From Streptomyces filipinensis (GTDB lineage: Bacteria > Actinomycetota > Actinomycetes > Streptomycetales > Streptomycetaceae): a stretch of DNA of 64,000 nucleotides. The notes below the pieces were generated by a model. That model searched no databases, was not told where the DNA came from, and saw nothing but the letters and a program-made list of their open reading frames with translations. The position numbers and the translations under genes were made by a program. Positions within the stretch are counted from its first letter, which is position 1. Each line of letters starts with the position of its first letter. Positions 7,599-15,567 of this stretch are shown here, one piece after another. The stretch is taken from NCBI RefSeq assembly GCF_014649495.1, contig NZ_BMTD01000017.1, forward strand, positions 123,101 through 187,100, in the 5' to 3' direction.

Positions 7599-8983
7599 CC
7601 GAGCTCGCCACCATGGACTTCCACCCCCAGCCGCAGCCCGGCGAGGCCAAGCCGTGGGCGTTCCCGGCCCCCGAGCGGGGCACGCTCGACAACGGCCTGA
7701 CCGTGCTGCGCTGCCACCGCCCCGGCCAGCAGGTCGTCGCCGTCGAGGTGCTGCTGGACGCGCCCCTGGACGCCGAGCCGGCGGGCCTGGACGGCGTCGC
7801 CACGATCATGGCGCGGGCCTTCTCCGAGGGCACGGACAAGCACTCCGCCGAGGAGTTCGCCGCCGAGCTGGAGCGCGCGGGCGCCACGCTCGACGCGCAC
7901 GCCGACCACCCCGGCGTCCGGCTCAGCCTGGAGGTCCCGGCCTCCCGCCTGGCCAAGGGCCTCGGCCTGCTCGCCGACGCCCTGCGCGCGCCCGCCTTCG
8001 CCGAGAGCGAGGTCGAGCGGCTGGTCCGCAACCGCCTGGACGAGATCCCGCACGAGCTGGCCAACCCCTCCCGCCGGGCGGCGAAGGAACTCTCCAAGGA
8101 GCTGTTCCCGGCGACCTCGCGCATGTCACGTCCGCGTCAGGGCACCGAGGAGACCGTCGAGAAGATCGACGCCGCCGCCGTACGCGCCTTCTACGACCGG
8201 TATGTCCGCCCGGCCACGGCCACGGCCGTCGTGGTCGGCGACCTCACCGGGGTCGACCTGGACGAGCTGCTCGGCGACACCCTGGGCGCCTGGGCCGGCA
8301 CACCGGGCGAGCCGCGGCCCGTGCCGCAGGTGGCCGCCGACGACACCGGCCGGGTGGTCATCGTGGACCGGCCCGGCGCCGTCCAGACACAGCTGCTCAT
8401 CGGCCGCGTCGGCCCGGACCGGCACGACCGCGTGTGGCCCGCCCAGGTGCTCGGCACCTACTGCCTCGGCGGCACCCTCACCTCCCGCCTGGACCGCGTC
8501 CTGCGCGAGGAGAAGGGCTACACCTACGGCGTGCGCTCCTTCGGGCAGGTCCTCCGCTCCGCACCGGACGGCACGGGCGTCTCGCTGCTCGCCATCAGCG
8601 GCTCCGTCGACACCCCCAACACCGGTCCCGCGCTGGAGGACCTGTGGAAGGTGCTGCGCACCCTCGCGGCGGAGGGTCTGACCGACGCCGAGCGGGACGT
8701 GGCGGTGCAGAACCTCGTCGGAGTGGCGCCGCTGAAGTACGAGACCGCGGCGGCCGTCGCGGCCACACTGGCCGACCAGGTCGAGCAGCACCTGCCCGAC
8801 GACTTCCAGGCGACGCTCTATCAGCAGCTGGCCGCGACGGGCACGGTGGAGGCCACGGCGGCCGTCGTGAACGCCTTCCCCGTGGACCGCATGGTCACCG
8901 TCCTCGTCGGTGACGCCGCCCAGATCAAGGCGCCGGTCGAGGCCCTCGGCATCGGCGAAGTGACCGTGGTGGCGGCCGAGTAG
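7595..8983 (+). CDS. M16-family protease, non-catalytic partner subunit
   Basis: A 462-residue M16 homologue beginning at GTG 7595, overlapping the stop of the catalytic subunit. At the zinc-motif position it has MARAFSEG in place of HxxEH, so it cannot bind zinc. It keeps the C-terminal Arg/Tyr substrate-binding element (EKGYTYGVRSF). This division of labour, one subunit with zinc and one with the R/Y pair, is the pattern of two-subunit M16B peptidases. The gene is followed by a strong hairpin terminator. Start and function are well supported; the substrate is unknown. Confidence 0.9.
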   Translation: MTELATMDFHPQPQPGEAKPWAFPAPERGTLDNGLTVLRCHRPGQQVVAVEVLLDAPLDAEPAGLDGVATIMARAFSEGTDKHSAEEFAAELERAGATLDAHADHPGVRLSLEVPASRLAKGLGLLADALRAPAFAESEVERLVRNRLDEIPHELANPSRRAAKELSKELFPATSRMSRPRQGTEETVEKIDAAAVRAFYDRYVRPATATAVVVGDLTGVDLDELLGDTLGAWAGTPGEPRPVPQVAADDTGRVVIVDRPGAVQTQLLIGRVGPDRHDRVWPAQVLGTYCLGGTLTSRLDRVLREEKGYTYGVRSFGQVLRSAPDGTGVSLLAISGSVDTPNTGPALEDLWKVLRTLAAEGLTDAERDVAVQNLVGVAPLKYETAAAVAATLADQVEQHLPDDFQATLYQQLAATGTVEATAAVVNAFPVDRMVTVLVGDAAQIKAPVEALGIGEVTVVAAE

Positions 8984-9032
8984 ACGGCGCCGTCGCAGCG
9001 GCCGGCGAGGACCGAGCCGGCCACACGCGCGT

Positions 9033-9066
9033 GGGGCCCTGACGACCGACAGGCCGTCAGGGCCCC
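9033..9066 (+). terminator. hairpin terminator of the M16 operon
   Basis: GGGGCCCTGACG at 9033-9044 pairs perfectly with 9055-9066 around a 10-nt loop. No T-run follows, as is common in Streptomyces. Confidence 0.75.
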
Positions 9067-9221
9067 CGCTGTTCCACTCCCTTCCCCAGATGCCCGATTT
9101 GCGGCGGAGGTTGCCTGTCTGGCCTGTGGGATGCGCTACAAAAGCCCGGATCCGTTTGGGGTTGGAAGCGGGCTTCCGTACCGTCGTGCGGGCTGTTCGT
9201 CAGGCAGTACGCCGCACCCGC

Positions 9222-9385
9222 GGCACCGGACAGCCATCGCCGAGTCCCCGTACGGCGCGAGCCAGGGGAGCCGGGGACCCATCGCAGTCCCTGGGGTGAA
9301 TCGGACGCCCGCGCCTGAGCGAGGGGGTCCGTAGGAGACCTTCCTGCTCCGAACCCGTCAGCTAACCCGGTAGGCGAGAGGGAAG
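9222..9385 (+). promoter_or_regulatory. cyclic di-AMP riboswitch (ydaO/yuaA type)
   Basis: The leader of the M23 peptidase gene contains hallmark ydaO-type blocks: GGGGTGAATC (9294-9303), GTAGGAGACCTTCCTGCTCC (9331-9350) and GAACCCGTCAGCTAACC-GGTAGGCG (9351-9375). These form the conserved junctions that bind two c-di-AMP molecules. In Streptomyces this RNA class precedes genes for cell-wall hydrolases such as rpfA and turns expression off when c-di-AMP is high. The 5' edge is approximate. Confidence 0.9.
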
Positions 9386-9403
9386 GAAAGGACCAGCCAC
9401 TTC

Positions 9404-10147
9404 ATGGCGTTCATGTGCGCCACCGGGAAGCACCGCAAGCCCGGCCGCGTCAAGCGCACCACCGCGCAGGCGGCGGGCATCGCCGCCCTCACCACGACCG
9501 GTGTCGTCGGCACCCTCGCGGCGTCCCCGGCGCTCGCCGCCGAGAGGCCCGCCGAGCAGACCGGCCTCACCCCGGTGGTCACCGTCGGCGACGACATCGC
9601 CGAGCAGATCGACGCGCAGGCCGCCGCCCAGAAGGCGGCCGCCGAGCAGAAGGCGGCCGAGCAGGCCGCGGCCGAGCGGGCCCAGGAGATCCGCGAGGCC
9701 AGGGTCCGCGCCGCGCGGGCGGCCGAGCGCAAGCGCCTGAACGCCTTCGTGCCCCCGATAGCGAACTCCTACGTCTCCACCGGCTACGAGGCCAGCAGCT
9801 CCCTGTGGTCCTCCGGCCACCACACCGGCATCGACTTCCACGCGGCCAGCGGCACGCCCGTCCACGCGGTCGGCATCGGCACCGTCGTCTCCACCGGCTG
9901 GGGCGGCGCGTACGGCAACCAGATCGTGATCAGGATGGCCGACGGCATGTACACCCAGTACGGCCACCTGTCGTCGATCGGCGTCACGGTGGGCCAGCAG
10001 GTCACCCCGGGCCAGCAGATCGCCCTGTCCGGCGCGACCGGCAACGTCACCGGCCCGCACCTGCACTTCGAGGCCCGTACGAGCCCCGACTACGGCTCGG
10101 ACGTCGACCCCGTCGCCTATCTCCGCAAGCACGGCGTGAACGTCTGA
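9404..10147 (+). CDS. secreted M23 (LytM-type) peptidoglycan endopeptidase
   Basis: A 247-residue exported cell-wall hydrolase. Residues 1-46 are a long signal peptide (basic start, hydrophobic core, ALAA cleavage site). Residues ~60-112 form an Ala/Glu/Lys-rich helix, probably a coiled-coil spacer. The C-terminal LytM domain has H140 and D144 (HHTGID) and HLH (219-221), the zinc-site pattern of active M23 enzymes. The ATG at 9404 follows a GAGGGAAGGAAAGG stretch. The upstream c-di-AMP riboswitch links it to the second messenger that also governs potassium balance, a theme repeated by the K+ genes at 34-42 kb. A terminator follows. Confidence 0.92.
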   Translation: MAFMCATGKHRKPGRVKRTTAQAAGIAALTTTGVVGTLAASPALAAERPAEQTGLTPVVTVGDDIAEQIDAQAAAQKAAAEQKAAEQAAAERAQEIREARVRAARAAERKRLNAFVPPIANSYVSTGYEASSSLWSSGHHTGIDFHAASGTPVHAVGIGTVVSTGWGGAYGNQIVIRMADGMYTQYGHLSSIGVTVGQQVTPGQQIALSGATGNVTGPHLHFEARTSPDYGSDVDPVAYLRKHGVNV

Positions 10148-10166
10148 CGCTCTTCTCCCTCCGCGC

Positions 10167-10197
10167 AGCCCCGGCCCGCACCGGCCGGGGCTTTCGC
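10167..10197 (+). terminator. intrinsic terminator of the M23 gene
   Basis: AGCCCCGGCC (10167-10176) pairs with 10183-10192 over a 6-nt loop and is followed by a T-rich stretch. Confidence 0.8.
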
Positions 10198-10342
10198 CTT
10201 TTCCGGTGCGTCCACCGGCCTGCTGACCAAAAAATATCCATGGATTCCGGCCCGCCGTCGGAATTTCCGGCCCCTTGGAATAGAGTCACGGAACAACGCG
10301 TCCATCGTCGACGTTTCACGGGGATTAAGGCGGAGGTCGGTC

Positions 10343-11029
10343 ATGCGTATTCCGGCGCACTCGGTGTGCACGGCGATCCGGGACGACATCGTCGCCGGTG
10401 TCTACAAGCGCGGCGGCCGCCTCACCGAGGAAGTCCTGGCCCGCCGCTACGGCGTCTCCCGCGTCCCCGTCCGCGAGGCCCTGCGCACCCTGGAGGCCGA
10501 GGGCTTCGTGGTGACCCGCCGGCACGCGGGCGCGTGCGTGGCCGAGCCGACCGAGCAGGAGGCCGCCGACCTGCTGGAGATGCGCCTGCTCCTGGAGCCG
10601 CTCGGGGCCGCCCGGGCCGCCCAGCGCCGTACGGAGGCCCATCTGAAGGTGCTGCGCGGCCTGGTCAGGATCGGCCAGGAGCGCGCCAGGCGGGGCCACA
10701 GCGACGATCTGCGGTCACTGGGCGGCTGGTTCCACGAGACGCTGGCCCAGGCCTCCGGCAGCCCCTCGCTGACCACGATGCTCACCCAGCTGCGGCACAA
10801 GATCGCCTGGATGTACGCGGTGGAGGCGCCGCCGAGCCCGACGGAGTCCTGGGCGGAGCACGGTGCCATCGTGGACGCGGTGGCGCGCGGCGACGGCGAG
10901 CGTGCGCGGGCGGTCACGGCCCTGCACGCCGAGCGTGCGACGGCGGCGCACCGACTCCGCTTTTCCGGGGACGCCGGGCGTGTGAGGACCTCGCAACACG
11001 CCGTAAACATGTCGATCCCTCGGCATTAA
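10343..11029 (+). CDS. GntR-family transcriptional regulator (FadR/FCD subgroup)
   Basis: A 228-residue regulator. Residues ~5-70 form the GntR winged helix-turn-helix (IRDDIVAGVYKRGGRLTEEV, then YGVSRVPVREALRTLEAEG). Residues ~80-210 are an all-helical FCD effector domain. The ATG at 10343 follows GGCGGAGG. A -10-like TAGAGT lies at 10281-10286, and 10230-10275 is AT-rich with short inverted repeats that could be its own operator. FCD-type GntR proteins usually sense small organic acids or sugars; no adjacent enzyme operon indicates the ligand. HPr lies next to it in convergent orientation. Confidence 0.88.
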   Translation: MRIPAHSVCTAIRDDIVAGVYKRGGRLTEEVLARRYGVSRVPVREALRTLEAEGFVVTRRHAGACVAEPTEQEAADLLEMRLLLEPLGAARAAQRRTEAHLKVLRGLVRIGQERARRGHSDDLRSLGGWFHETLAQASGSPSLTTMLTQLRHKIAWMYAVEAPPSPTESWAEHGAIVDAVARGDGERARAVTALHAERATAAHRLRFSGDAGRVRTSQHAVNMSIPRH

Positions 11030-11083
11030 CACGGGCGCCGTATACAAAGAAGAGCGTATTCGTCGGGCGTGGATTTCCGCTGC

Positions 11084-11122
11084 CCTTTTCCTGTGTGCCG
11101 TGAATTCACGGTCCGGAAAAGG
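11084..11122 (+). terminator. large hairpin downstream of the GntR gene
   Basis: Outer arms CCTTTTCC (11084-11091) and GGAAAAGG (11115-11122) enclose the perfect 14-bp palindrome CCGTGAATTCACGG (11098-11111). It is either the GntR terminator or a protein-binding palindrome; it lies between convergent genes. Confidence 0.5.
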
Positions 11123-11126
11123 TGGA

Positions 11127-11157
11127 AGCCGCGCCACCCGGTAAGGGCGACGCGGCT
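11127..11157 (-). terminator. ptsH terminator
   Basis: A 13-bp stem with a 5-nt loop. On the minus-strand RNA every position pairs (two as G-U wobbles), whereas on the plus strand the same positions mismatch. The hairpin therefore serves the minus-strand gene ptsH. Confidence 0.75.
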
Positions 11158-11169
11158 CCCTCGTCTCAC

Positions 11170-11451
11170 TCAGACGGTCTCGGGCAGCTCCTCAAGCCCC
11201 TCGGAGACCAGCTTGGCCAGACGGTCCAGGGCGGCGTCCGCGCCCTCGGCGTCGGAGGCGAGGACGATCTCCTCGCCGCCCTGGGCGCCCAGACCCAGGA
11301 CAGCCAGCATGGAGGCCGCGTTGACGGGGTTGCCGTCAGCCTTGGCGATCGTCACCGGGACGCCTGCGGCCGTGGCGGCTCGGACGAAGATGGAAGCGGG
11401 GCGGGCGTGGAGGCCCTCGGCCCAGCCGACGTTGACGCGGCGCTCAGCCAT
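11170..11451 (-). CDS. ptsH: phosphocarrier protein HPr of the PTS
   Basis: A 93-residue HPr that carries phosphate from enzyme I to the sugar-specific EIIA proteins. It shows the active-site His15 in GLHARPAS and Ser47 in NAASMLAVLGLGA, the site equivalent to regulatory Ser46. The ATG at 11451 follows GAAGGGCA. It is a single-gene unit with its own terminator; enzyme I is not nearby, matching the dispersed pts genes of Streptomyces. The family is short and highly conserved, so the call is firm. Confidence 0.95.
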   Translation of the reverse strand: MAERRVNVGWAEGLHARPASIFVRAATAAGVPVTIAKADGNPVNAASMLAVLGLGAQGGEEIVLASDAEGADAALDRLAKLVSEGLEELPETV

Positions 11452-11615
11452 GTGTTGCTGCCCTTCAGTCTTCAGGGTTGTCTAGACCAGTTTCCCATAC
11501 CGTGAAGCGTGCCCGGAGCGGACCTTCGTCCTGCCCGGTGTGTCGTCGGACCGCGGCCTCGATCCGACGTGTCGTCCTCCACAGACTGCCCCGCGCCGTT
11601 GTCGTACGCGAGCCG

Positions 11616-11621
11616 TACTCT
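11616..11621 (+). promoter_or_regulatory. -10 element for a leaderless gene
   Basis: TACTCT lies 7 nt before ATG 11629, so transcription would begin at or very near the start codon. No Shine-Dalgarno sequence is present. Confidence 0.55.
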
Positions 11622-11628
11622 GGGGCCC

Positions 11629-14520
11629 ATGCAGACCTCGGCGGACCGGCAGGACCGGCACCAGTACCCCGCCCACTGGGAGGCGGACGTGGTGCTGCGC
11701 GACGGGGGTACCGCGCGCATCCGGCCCATCACCGTTGATGACGCCGACCGCCTGGTCAGCTTCTACGAGCAGGTCTCGGACGAGTCGAAGTACTACCGCT
11801 TCTTCGCGCCGTACCCCCGACTCTCCGCCAAGGACGTCCACCGCTTCACGCACCACGACTTTGTGGACCGGGTGGGACTCGCGGCCACTGTCGGCGGCGA
11901 GTTCATCGCCACCGTACGCTATGACCGCATCGGCGCCGACGGTATGCCCGCGTCCGCGCCCGCCGACGAGGCCGAGGTGGCCTTCCTCGTACAGGACGCC
12001 CACCAGGGCCGCGGGGTCGCCTCCGCTCTGCTGGAGCACATCGCGGCCGTCGCCCGTGAGCGCGACATCCGCCGATTCGCCGCCGAGGTGCTCCCCGCCA
12101 ACACCAAGATGATCAAGGTGTTCACGGACGCCGGCTACACCCAGAAGCGCAGCTTCGAGGACGGCGTCGTCCGCCTGGAGTTCGGCCTCGAACCCACCGA
12201 CCGTTCCGTCGCCGTCCAGCGGGCGCGGGAGCAGCGCGCCGAGGCCCGCTCGGTACGGCGGCTGCTGGCGCCCGGCTCCGTGGCCGTCGTCGGCGTCGGC
12301 CGCGCCCCCGGCGGAGTCGGCCGCAGCGTCCTCGGCAACATCCGCGACGCCGGCTACGGCGGCCGGCTGCACGCGGTGAACAAGGCCTTCCCGGAGGACC
12401 TCAAGGAGGTCGACGGGGTGCCGGCGCACCGCTCCGTGCGGGACATCGACGGCCCGGTGGACCTCGCCGTCGTCGCCGTACCGGCCGAGCACGTGCCCGC
12501 GGTGGTCGCCGAGTGCGGAGAACACGGGGTGCAGGGGCTCGTCGTGCTCTCCGCCGGGTACGCCGAGAGCGGGCCCGAGGGGCGTGAGCGGCAACGGGCG
12601 CTCGTGCGGCAGGCGCGCGCGTACGGCATGCGGATCATCGGCCCGAACGCCTTCGGGATCATCAACACCGCGGCGGACGTCCGGCTGAACGCCTCCCTGG
12701 CCCCGGAGATGCCCCGGACCGGCCGCATCGGCATGTTCGCCCAGTCCGGCGCCATCGGCATCGCCCTGCTGTCCCGGCTGCACCGGCGCGGGGGAGGCGT
12801 CACCGGGGTCACGGGCGTGTCCACCTTCGTGTCCGCCGGCAACCGCGCGGACGTCTCCGGCAACGACGTCCTCCAGTACTGGTACGACGACCCCGAGACC
12901 GACGTCGCCCTCATGTACCTGGAGTCCATCGGCAACCCGCGCAAGTTCACACGCCTCGCGCGGCGCACCGCGGCGGCGAAGCCGCTGGTCGTGGTGCAGG
13001 GCGTCGGCTCCGCGCCGCAGGGGCACGCGGTACGGGCCACCCGGCTGCCGCACGCCACGGTCTCCGCGCTGCTGCGGCAGGCCGGGGTGCTCCGGGTCGA
13101 CACCATCACCGAGCTGGTCGACGCCGGGCTGCTGCTCGCCCGGCAGCCGCTGCCCGTGGGACCGAGGGTGGCGATCCTGGGGAACTCCGAGTCACTGGGG
13201 GTGCTGACGTACGACCGCTGTCTCGCCGAGGGGCTGCGGCCGTCGCGTCCGGTGGATCTGACGACGGGGGCGACGGCGGAGGACTTCCACCGGGCGTTGA
13301 CGCGGGCGCTGGCCGACGACAGCAACGACGCCGTTGTCGTGACGGCGATCCCCGCCATCGGGGAGGCGTCGCCGGGGGACGCGGAGCTGGCGGAGGCGTT
13401 GCGGTCGGCCGCGGCTGCCGTGCCGGGGAAGCCGGTGCTGGTGGTGCACGTGGAGCTCGGGGGGCTCGCGGAGGCGCTGTCGGCCGCGGCCAGTACCGCA
13501 CCTCAGGCCGTCGGCAGGACACCCGGTGCTGAGGGCGGCGCCCACCGGCGGGATCCCCACCACCCTGCGGAGCGCCCGCCCGCCGCCGGAGCGGAGCGCC
13601 CGCCCGCCGCGGGAGCGGAAGGGCCGCGCTCCCTACCTGCCGCCCCTCCCGAAGGCACCCACCTCATCCCCGCCTACCCCGCCGCCGAACGCGCCGTGCG
13701 GGCCCTCGCCGAGGCCGTCAGGTACGGGCAGTGGCGGCGGGAGGCCATGGACCCGGGGAAGGTGCCCGAGTACGACGACATCGACGAGAAGGGTGCCGCG
13801 CGGCTGATCGGTGAGCTGCTCGCCCGCGGGGAGGGGCTCACGCTCTCGGACGCGGCGACCTGCGAACTCCTCGGCAGATACGGCATCCACGTGCGGCGCG
13901 CACTGCCCGCCCCCACCCCCGACGCCGCCGCCGAAGCCGCCCGCACCCTCGGCTACCCGGTGGCCCTCAAGGCCACCGCCCCGCACCTCAGGCACCGCGC
14001 CGACCTGGGCGGCGTGCGCCTGGACCTCGCGGACGAGGAGCAACTGCGCCGGGCGTACGCCGAGTTGACCGAGCTGTTCGGCAAGCCGGAGGAGCTGCGG
14101 CCGGTCGTGCAGGGCATGGCACCGCGCGGCGTGGACACCGTCGTACGGGCCGTGATCGACCCGGCGGCCGGGGCCGTGCTGTCCTTCGGGCTCGCCGGGG
14201 CCGCCTCACAGCTGCTCGGGGACATGGCACACCGGCTGGTCCCGGTCACCGACCGCGAGGCGACCTCGCTGGTGCGGTCGATCCGTACGGCGCCGCTGCT
14301 GTTCGGCTGGCGCGGCTCCACGCCCGTCGACACCCCGGCGCTGGAGGAACTGCTGCTGCGGGTGTCCCGGCTGGTCGACGACCACCCGGAGGTGGTCGCC
14401 GTCACCCTGGAGCCCGTCGTCGTCGCGCCGCACGGCGTGAGCGCCCTCGGCGCCACGGTACGGCTCGCGCCCCCGCCCGCCCGCGACGACCTCGGCCCGC
14501 GCACGATGCCCGCCTACTGA
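11629..14520 (+). CDS. GNAT-acyl-CoA synthetase fusion (Pat-type protein lysine acetyltransferase)
   Basis: A 963-residue fusion. Residues ~20-185 form a GNAT acetyltransferase domain (EVAFLVQDAHQGRGVASALL is the acetyl-CoA loop). Residues ~200-650 resemble the CoA-binding and CoA-ligase domains of NDP-forming acyl-CoA synthetases, and ~750-960 an ATP-grasp domain. Pat enzymes regulate acyl-CoA synthetases by acetylating lysines. The GNAT-first order is that of the Streptomyces PatA type and the reverse of enterobacterial Pat. The domain boundary at ~625-680 is a Pro/Ala-rich linker built on a DNA tandem repeat. The frame is open 120 nt further upstream, but the conserved N terminus and the -10 element favour ATG 11629. 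Confidence 0.85.
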   Translation: MQTSADRQDRHQYPAHWEADVVLRDGGTARIRPITVDDADRLVSFYEQVSDESKYYRFFAPYPRLSAKDVHRFTHHDFVDRVGLAATVGGEFIATVRYDRIGADGMPASAPADEAEVAFLVQDAHQGRGVASALLEHIAAVARERDIRRFAAEVLPANTKMIKVFTDAGYTQKRSFEDGVVRLEFGLEPTDRSVAVQRAREQRAEARSVRRLLAPGSVAVVGVGRAPGGVGRSVLGNIRDAGYGGRLHAVNKAFPEDLKEVDGVPAHRSVRDIDGPVDLAVVAVPAEHVPAVVAECGEHGVQGLVVLSAGYAESGPEGRERQRALVRQARAYGMRIIGPNAFGIINTAADVRLNASLAPEMPRTGRIGMFAQSGAIGIALLSRLHRRGGGVTGVTGVSTFVSAGNRADVSGNDVLQYWYDDPETDVALMYLESIGNPRKFTRLARRTAAAKPLVVVQGVGSAPQGHAVRATRLPHATVSALLRQAGVLRVDTITELVDAGLLLARQPLPVGPRVAILGNSESLGVLTYDRCLAEGLRPSRPVDLTTGATAEDFHRALTRALADDSNDAVVVTAIPAIGEASPGDAELAEALRSAAAAVPGKPVLVVHVELGGLAEALSAAASTAPQAVGRTPGAEGGAHRRDPHHPAERPPAAGAERPPAAGAEGPRSLPAAPPEGTHLIPAYPAAERAVRALAEAVRYGQWRREAMDPGKVPEYDDIDEKGAARLIGELLARGEGLTLSDAATCELLGRYGIHVRRALPAPTPDAAAEAARTLGYPVALKATAPHLRHRADLGGVRLDLADEEQLRRAYAELTELFGKPEELRPVVQGMAPRGVDTVVRAVIDPAAGAVLSFGLAGAASQLLGDMAHRLVPVTDREATSLVRSIRTAPLLFGWRGSTPVDTPALEELLLRVSRLVDDHPEVVAVTLEPVVVAPHGVSALGATVRLAPPPARDDLGPRTMPAY
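13567..13614 (+). repeat. in-frame 24-bp tandem repeat in the linker
   Basis: Two adjacent 24-bp units (13567-13590, 13591-13614) differ at one base and encode AERPPAAG twice. The length is a multiple of three, so copy-number change would alter only the linker length. Confidence 0.85.
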
Positions 14521-14555
14521 GCAGAAGAGCAGGAGAGCAGGAGAGGGGCGAACAC

Positions 14556-14969
14556 ATGGAGATCGCCGGCCGGCGGCTGCCCGAGGGCAGCCGGTGGGAC
14601 TGGGAGGTGCTCGGCTGGGACGCCGGGCGGCTGCGGCTGGCCGCCGGGTACGACCTCGCCTACCACCACGGCCTGGAGGTCGACTTCGTCACCCCCGCCC
14701 GGGTCTCCTGCCCGCCCGCCTTCCAGGATCCCGTCTTCCGCGCGCCAACGGCCGACGAGACCGCTTGCCTGGCGCGGACCCTCGGTGAGACACCGCGGCT
14801 CGTCGTCGCCTTCGAGGCGGACGCCGGCGGCCCGGAACCCGTCTCCTGCCTCGTCGCCGCCGAGCGGCTGGACATCCGCCCCGGGCTCGTCCCGAGGCCC
14901 GCACACGCGCGTGCGCAGGCCTCCCCGGCTGTGTGCGACTGGCCCGGACCGCCCTTGCCCACGGATTAA
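14556..14969 (+). CDS. hypothetical protein
   Basis: A 137-residue protein that I do not recognise. The ATG at 14556 is preceded by an AGGAGAGGGG ribosome site, and codon use matches its neighbours. It has no signal peptide or membrane segment. The N-terminal half alternates beta-type hydrophobics and aromatic residues (WDWEVLGWDAGRLRLAAGYD) and suggests a small beta-rich domain; the last 30 residues are Pro/Ala-rich. It starts 36 bp after the acetyltransferase gene, probably in the same transcript, and ends 10 bp before the DUF5998 gene. Confidence 0.7.
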   Translation: MEIAGRRLPEGSRWDWEVLGWDAGRLRLAAGYDLAYHHGLEVDFVTPARVSCPPAFQDPVFRAPTADETACLARTLGETPRLVVAFEADAGGPEPVSCLVAAERLDIRPGLVPRPAHARAQASPAVCDWPGPPLPTD

Positions 14970-14972
14970 GAT
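14967..14972 (+). promoter_or_regulatory. -10 element for a leaderless gene
   Basis: TAAGAT is 7 nt before ATG 14980. The same string GATGGACGCCATG recurs before the sulfurtransferase gene at 19034. Confidence 0.5.
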
Positions 14973-14979
14973 GGACGCC

Positions 14980-15567
14980 ATGGCCAAGACCAGTACGACG
15001 ACCCAGGGGCTGCGCGCGGCGATCGAGCGCAGCGGCTACTACCCGGCCCTCGTGGCCGAGGCGGTGGAGGCCGCTGTGGGCGGCGAGCCCATCCAGTCGT
15101 ACCTGGTCCATCAGGAGACGACGTTCGACCAGAACGAGGTCCGCCGGCATGTCACGGTGCTGGTCCTCACCGGTAACCGCTTCATCGTCAGTCACACCGA
15201 CGAGCAGGCCGCCGACAGCACCTCCCCGACGCCCTACGCCACCACCTCCACCGAGTCCGTGAAGATCGGCCGGATCTCCTCCGTCGTGGTCAGCCGGGTG
15301 GTCGCGAACCCGGAGCAGTACACGCCGGGCACGCTGCCCCGCGAGGTCGTACTGACCATCGGCTGGGGAGCGGTCAGCCGCATCGACCTGGAGCCCGCCG
15401 CCTGCGGCGACCCCAACTGCGACGCCGACCACGGCTACACGGGCAGTTCCACGGCGGACGACCTCAGCCTGCGCGTCAGCGAGGCCGGGGACGGCCCGGA
15501 GACGGTGCGCCAGGCGCTCGCCTTCGCGCAGGCCATCTCGGAGGCGACCGCGGACACCGCGCGCTGA
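14980..15567 (+). CDS. DUF5998 family protein
   Basis: A 195-residue actinobacterial conserved protein of unknown function, recognised by its N terminus (GLRAAIERSGYYPALVAEAV) and the central HVTVLVLTGNRFIVSHTDEQ strand pair. CGDPNCDADHGY contains two Cys and a His that could hold a metal. It has no membrane segment. ATG 14971 is an alternative start three codons upstream, but 14980 fits the leaderless promoter. Its stop overlaps the start of the next gene by one base (TGATG), so the phosphodiesterase is translationally coupled to it. Confidence 0.8.
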   Translation: MAKTSTTTQGLRAAIERSGYYPALVAEAVEAAVGGEPIQSYLVHQETTFDQNEVRRHVTVLVLTGNRFIVSHTDEQAADSTSPTPYATTSTESVKIGRISSVVVSRVVANPEQYTPGTLPREVVLTIGWGAVSRIDLEPAACGDPNCDADHGYTGSSTADDLSLRVSEAGDGPETVRQALAFAQAISEATADTAR

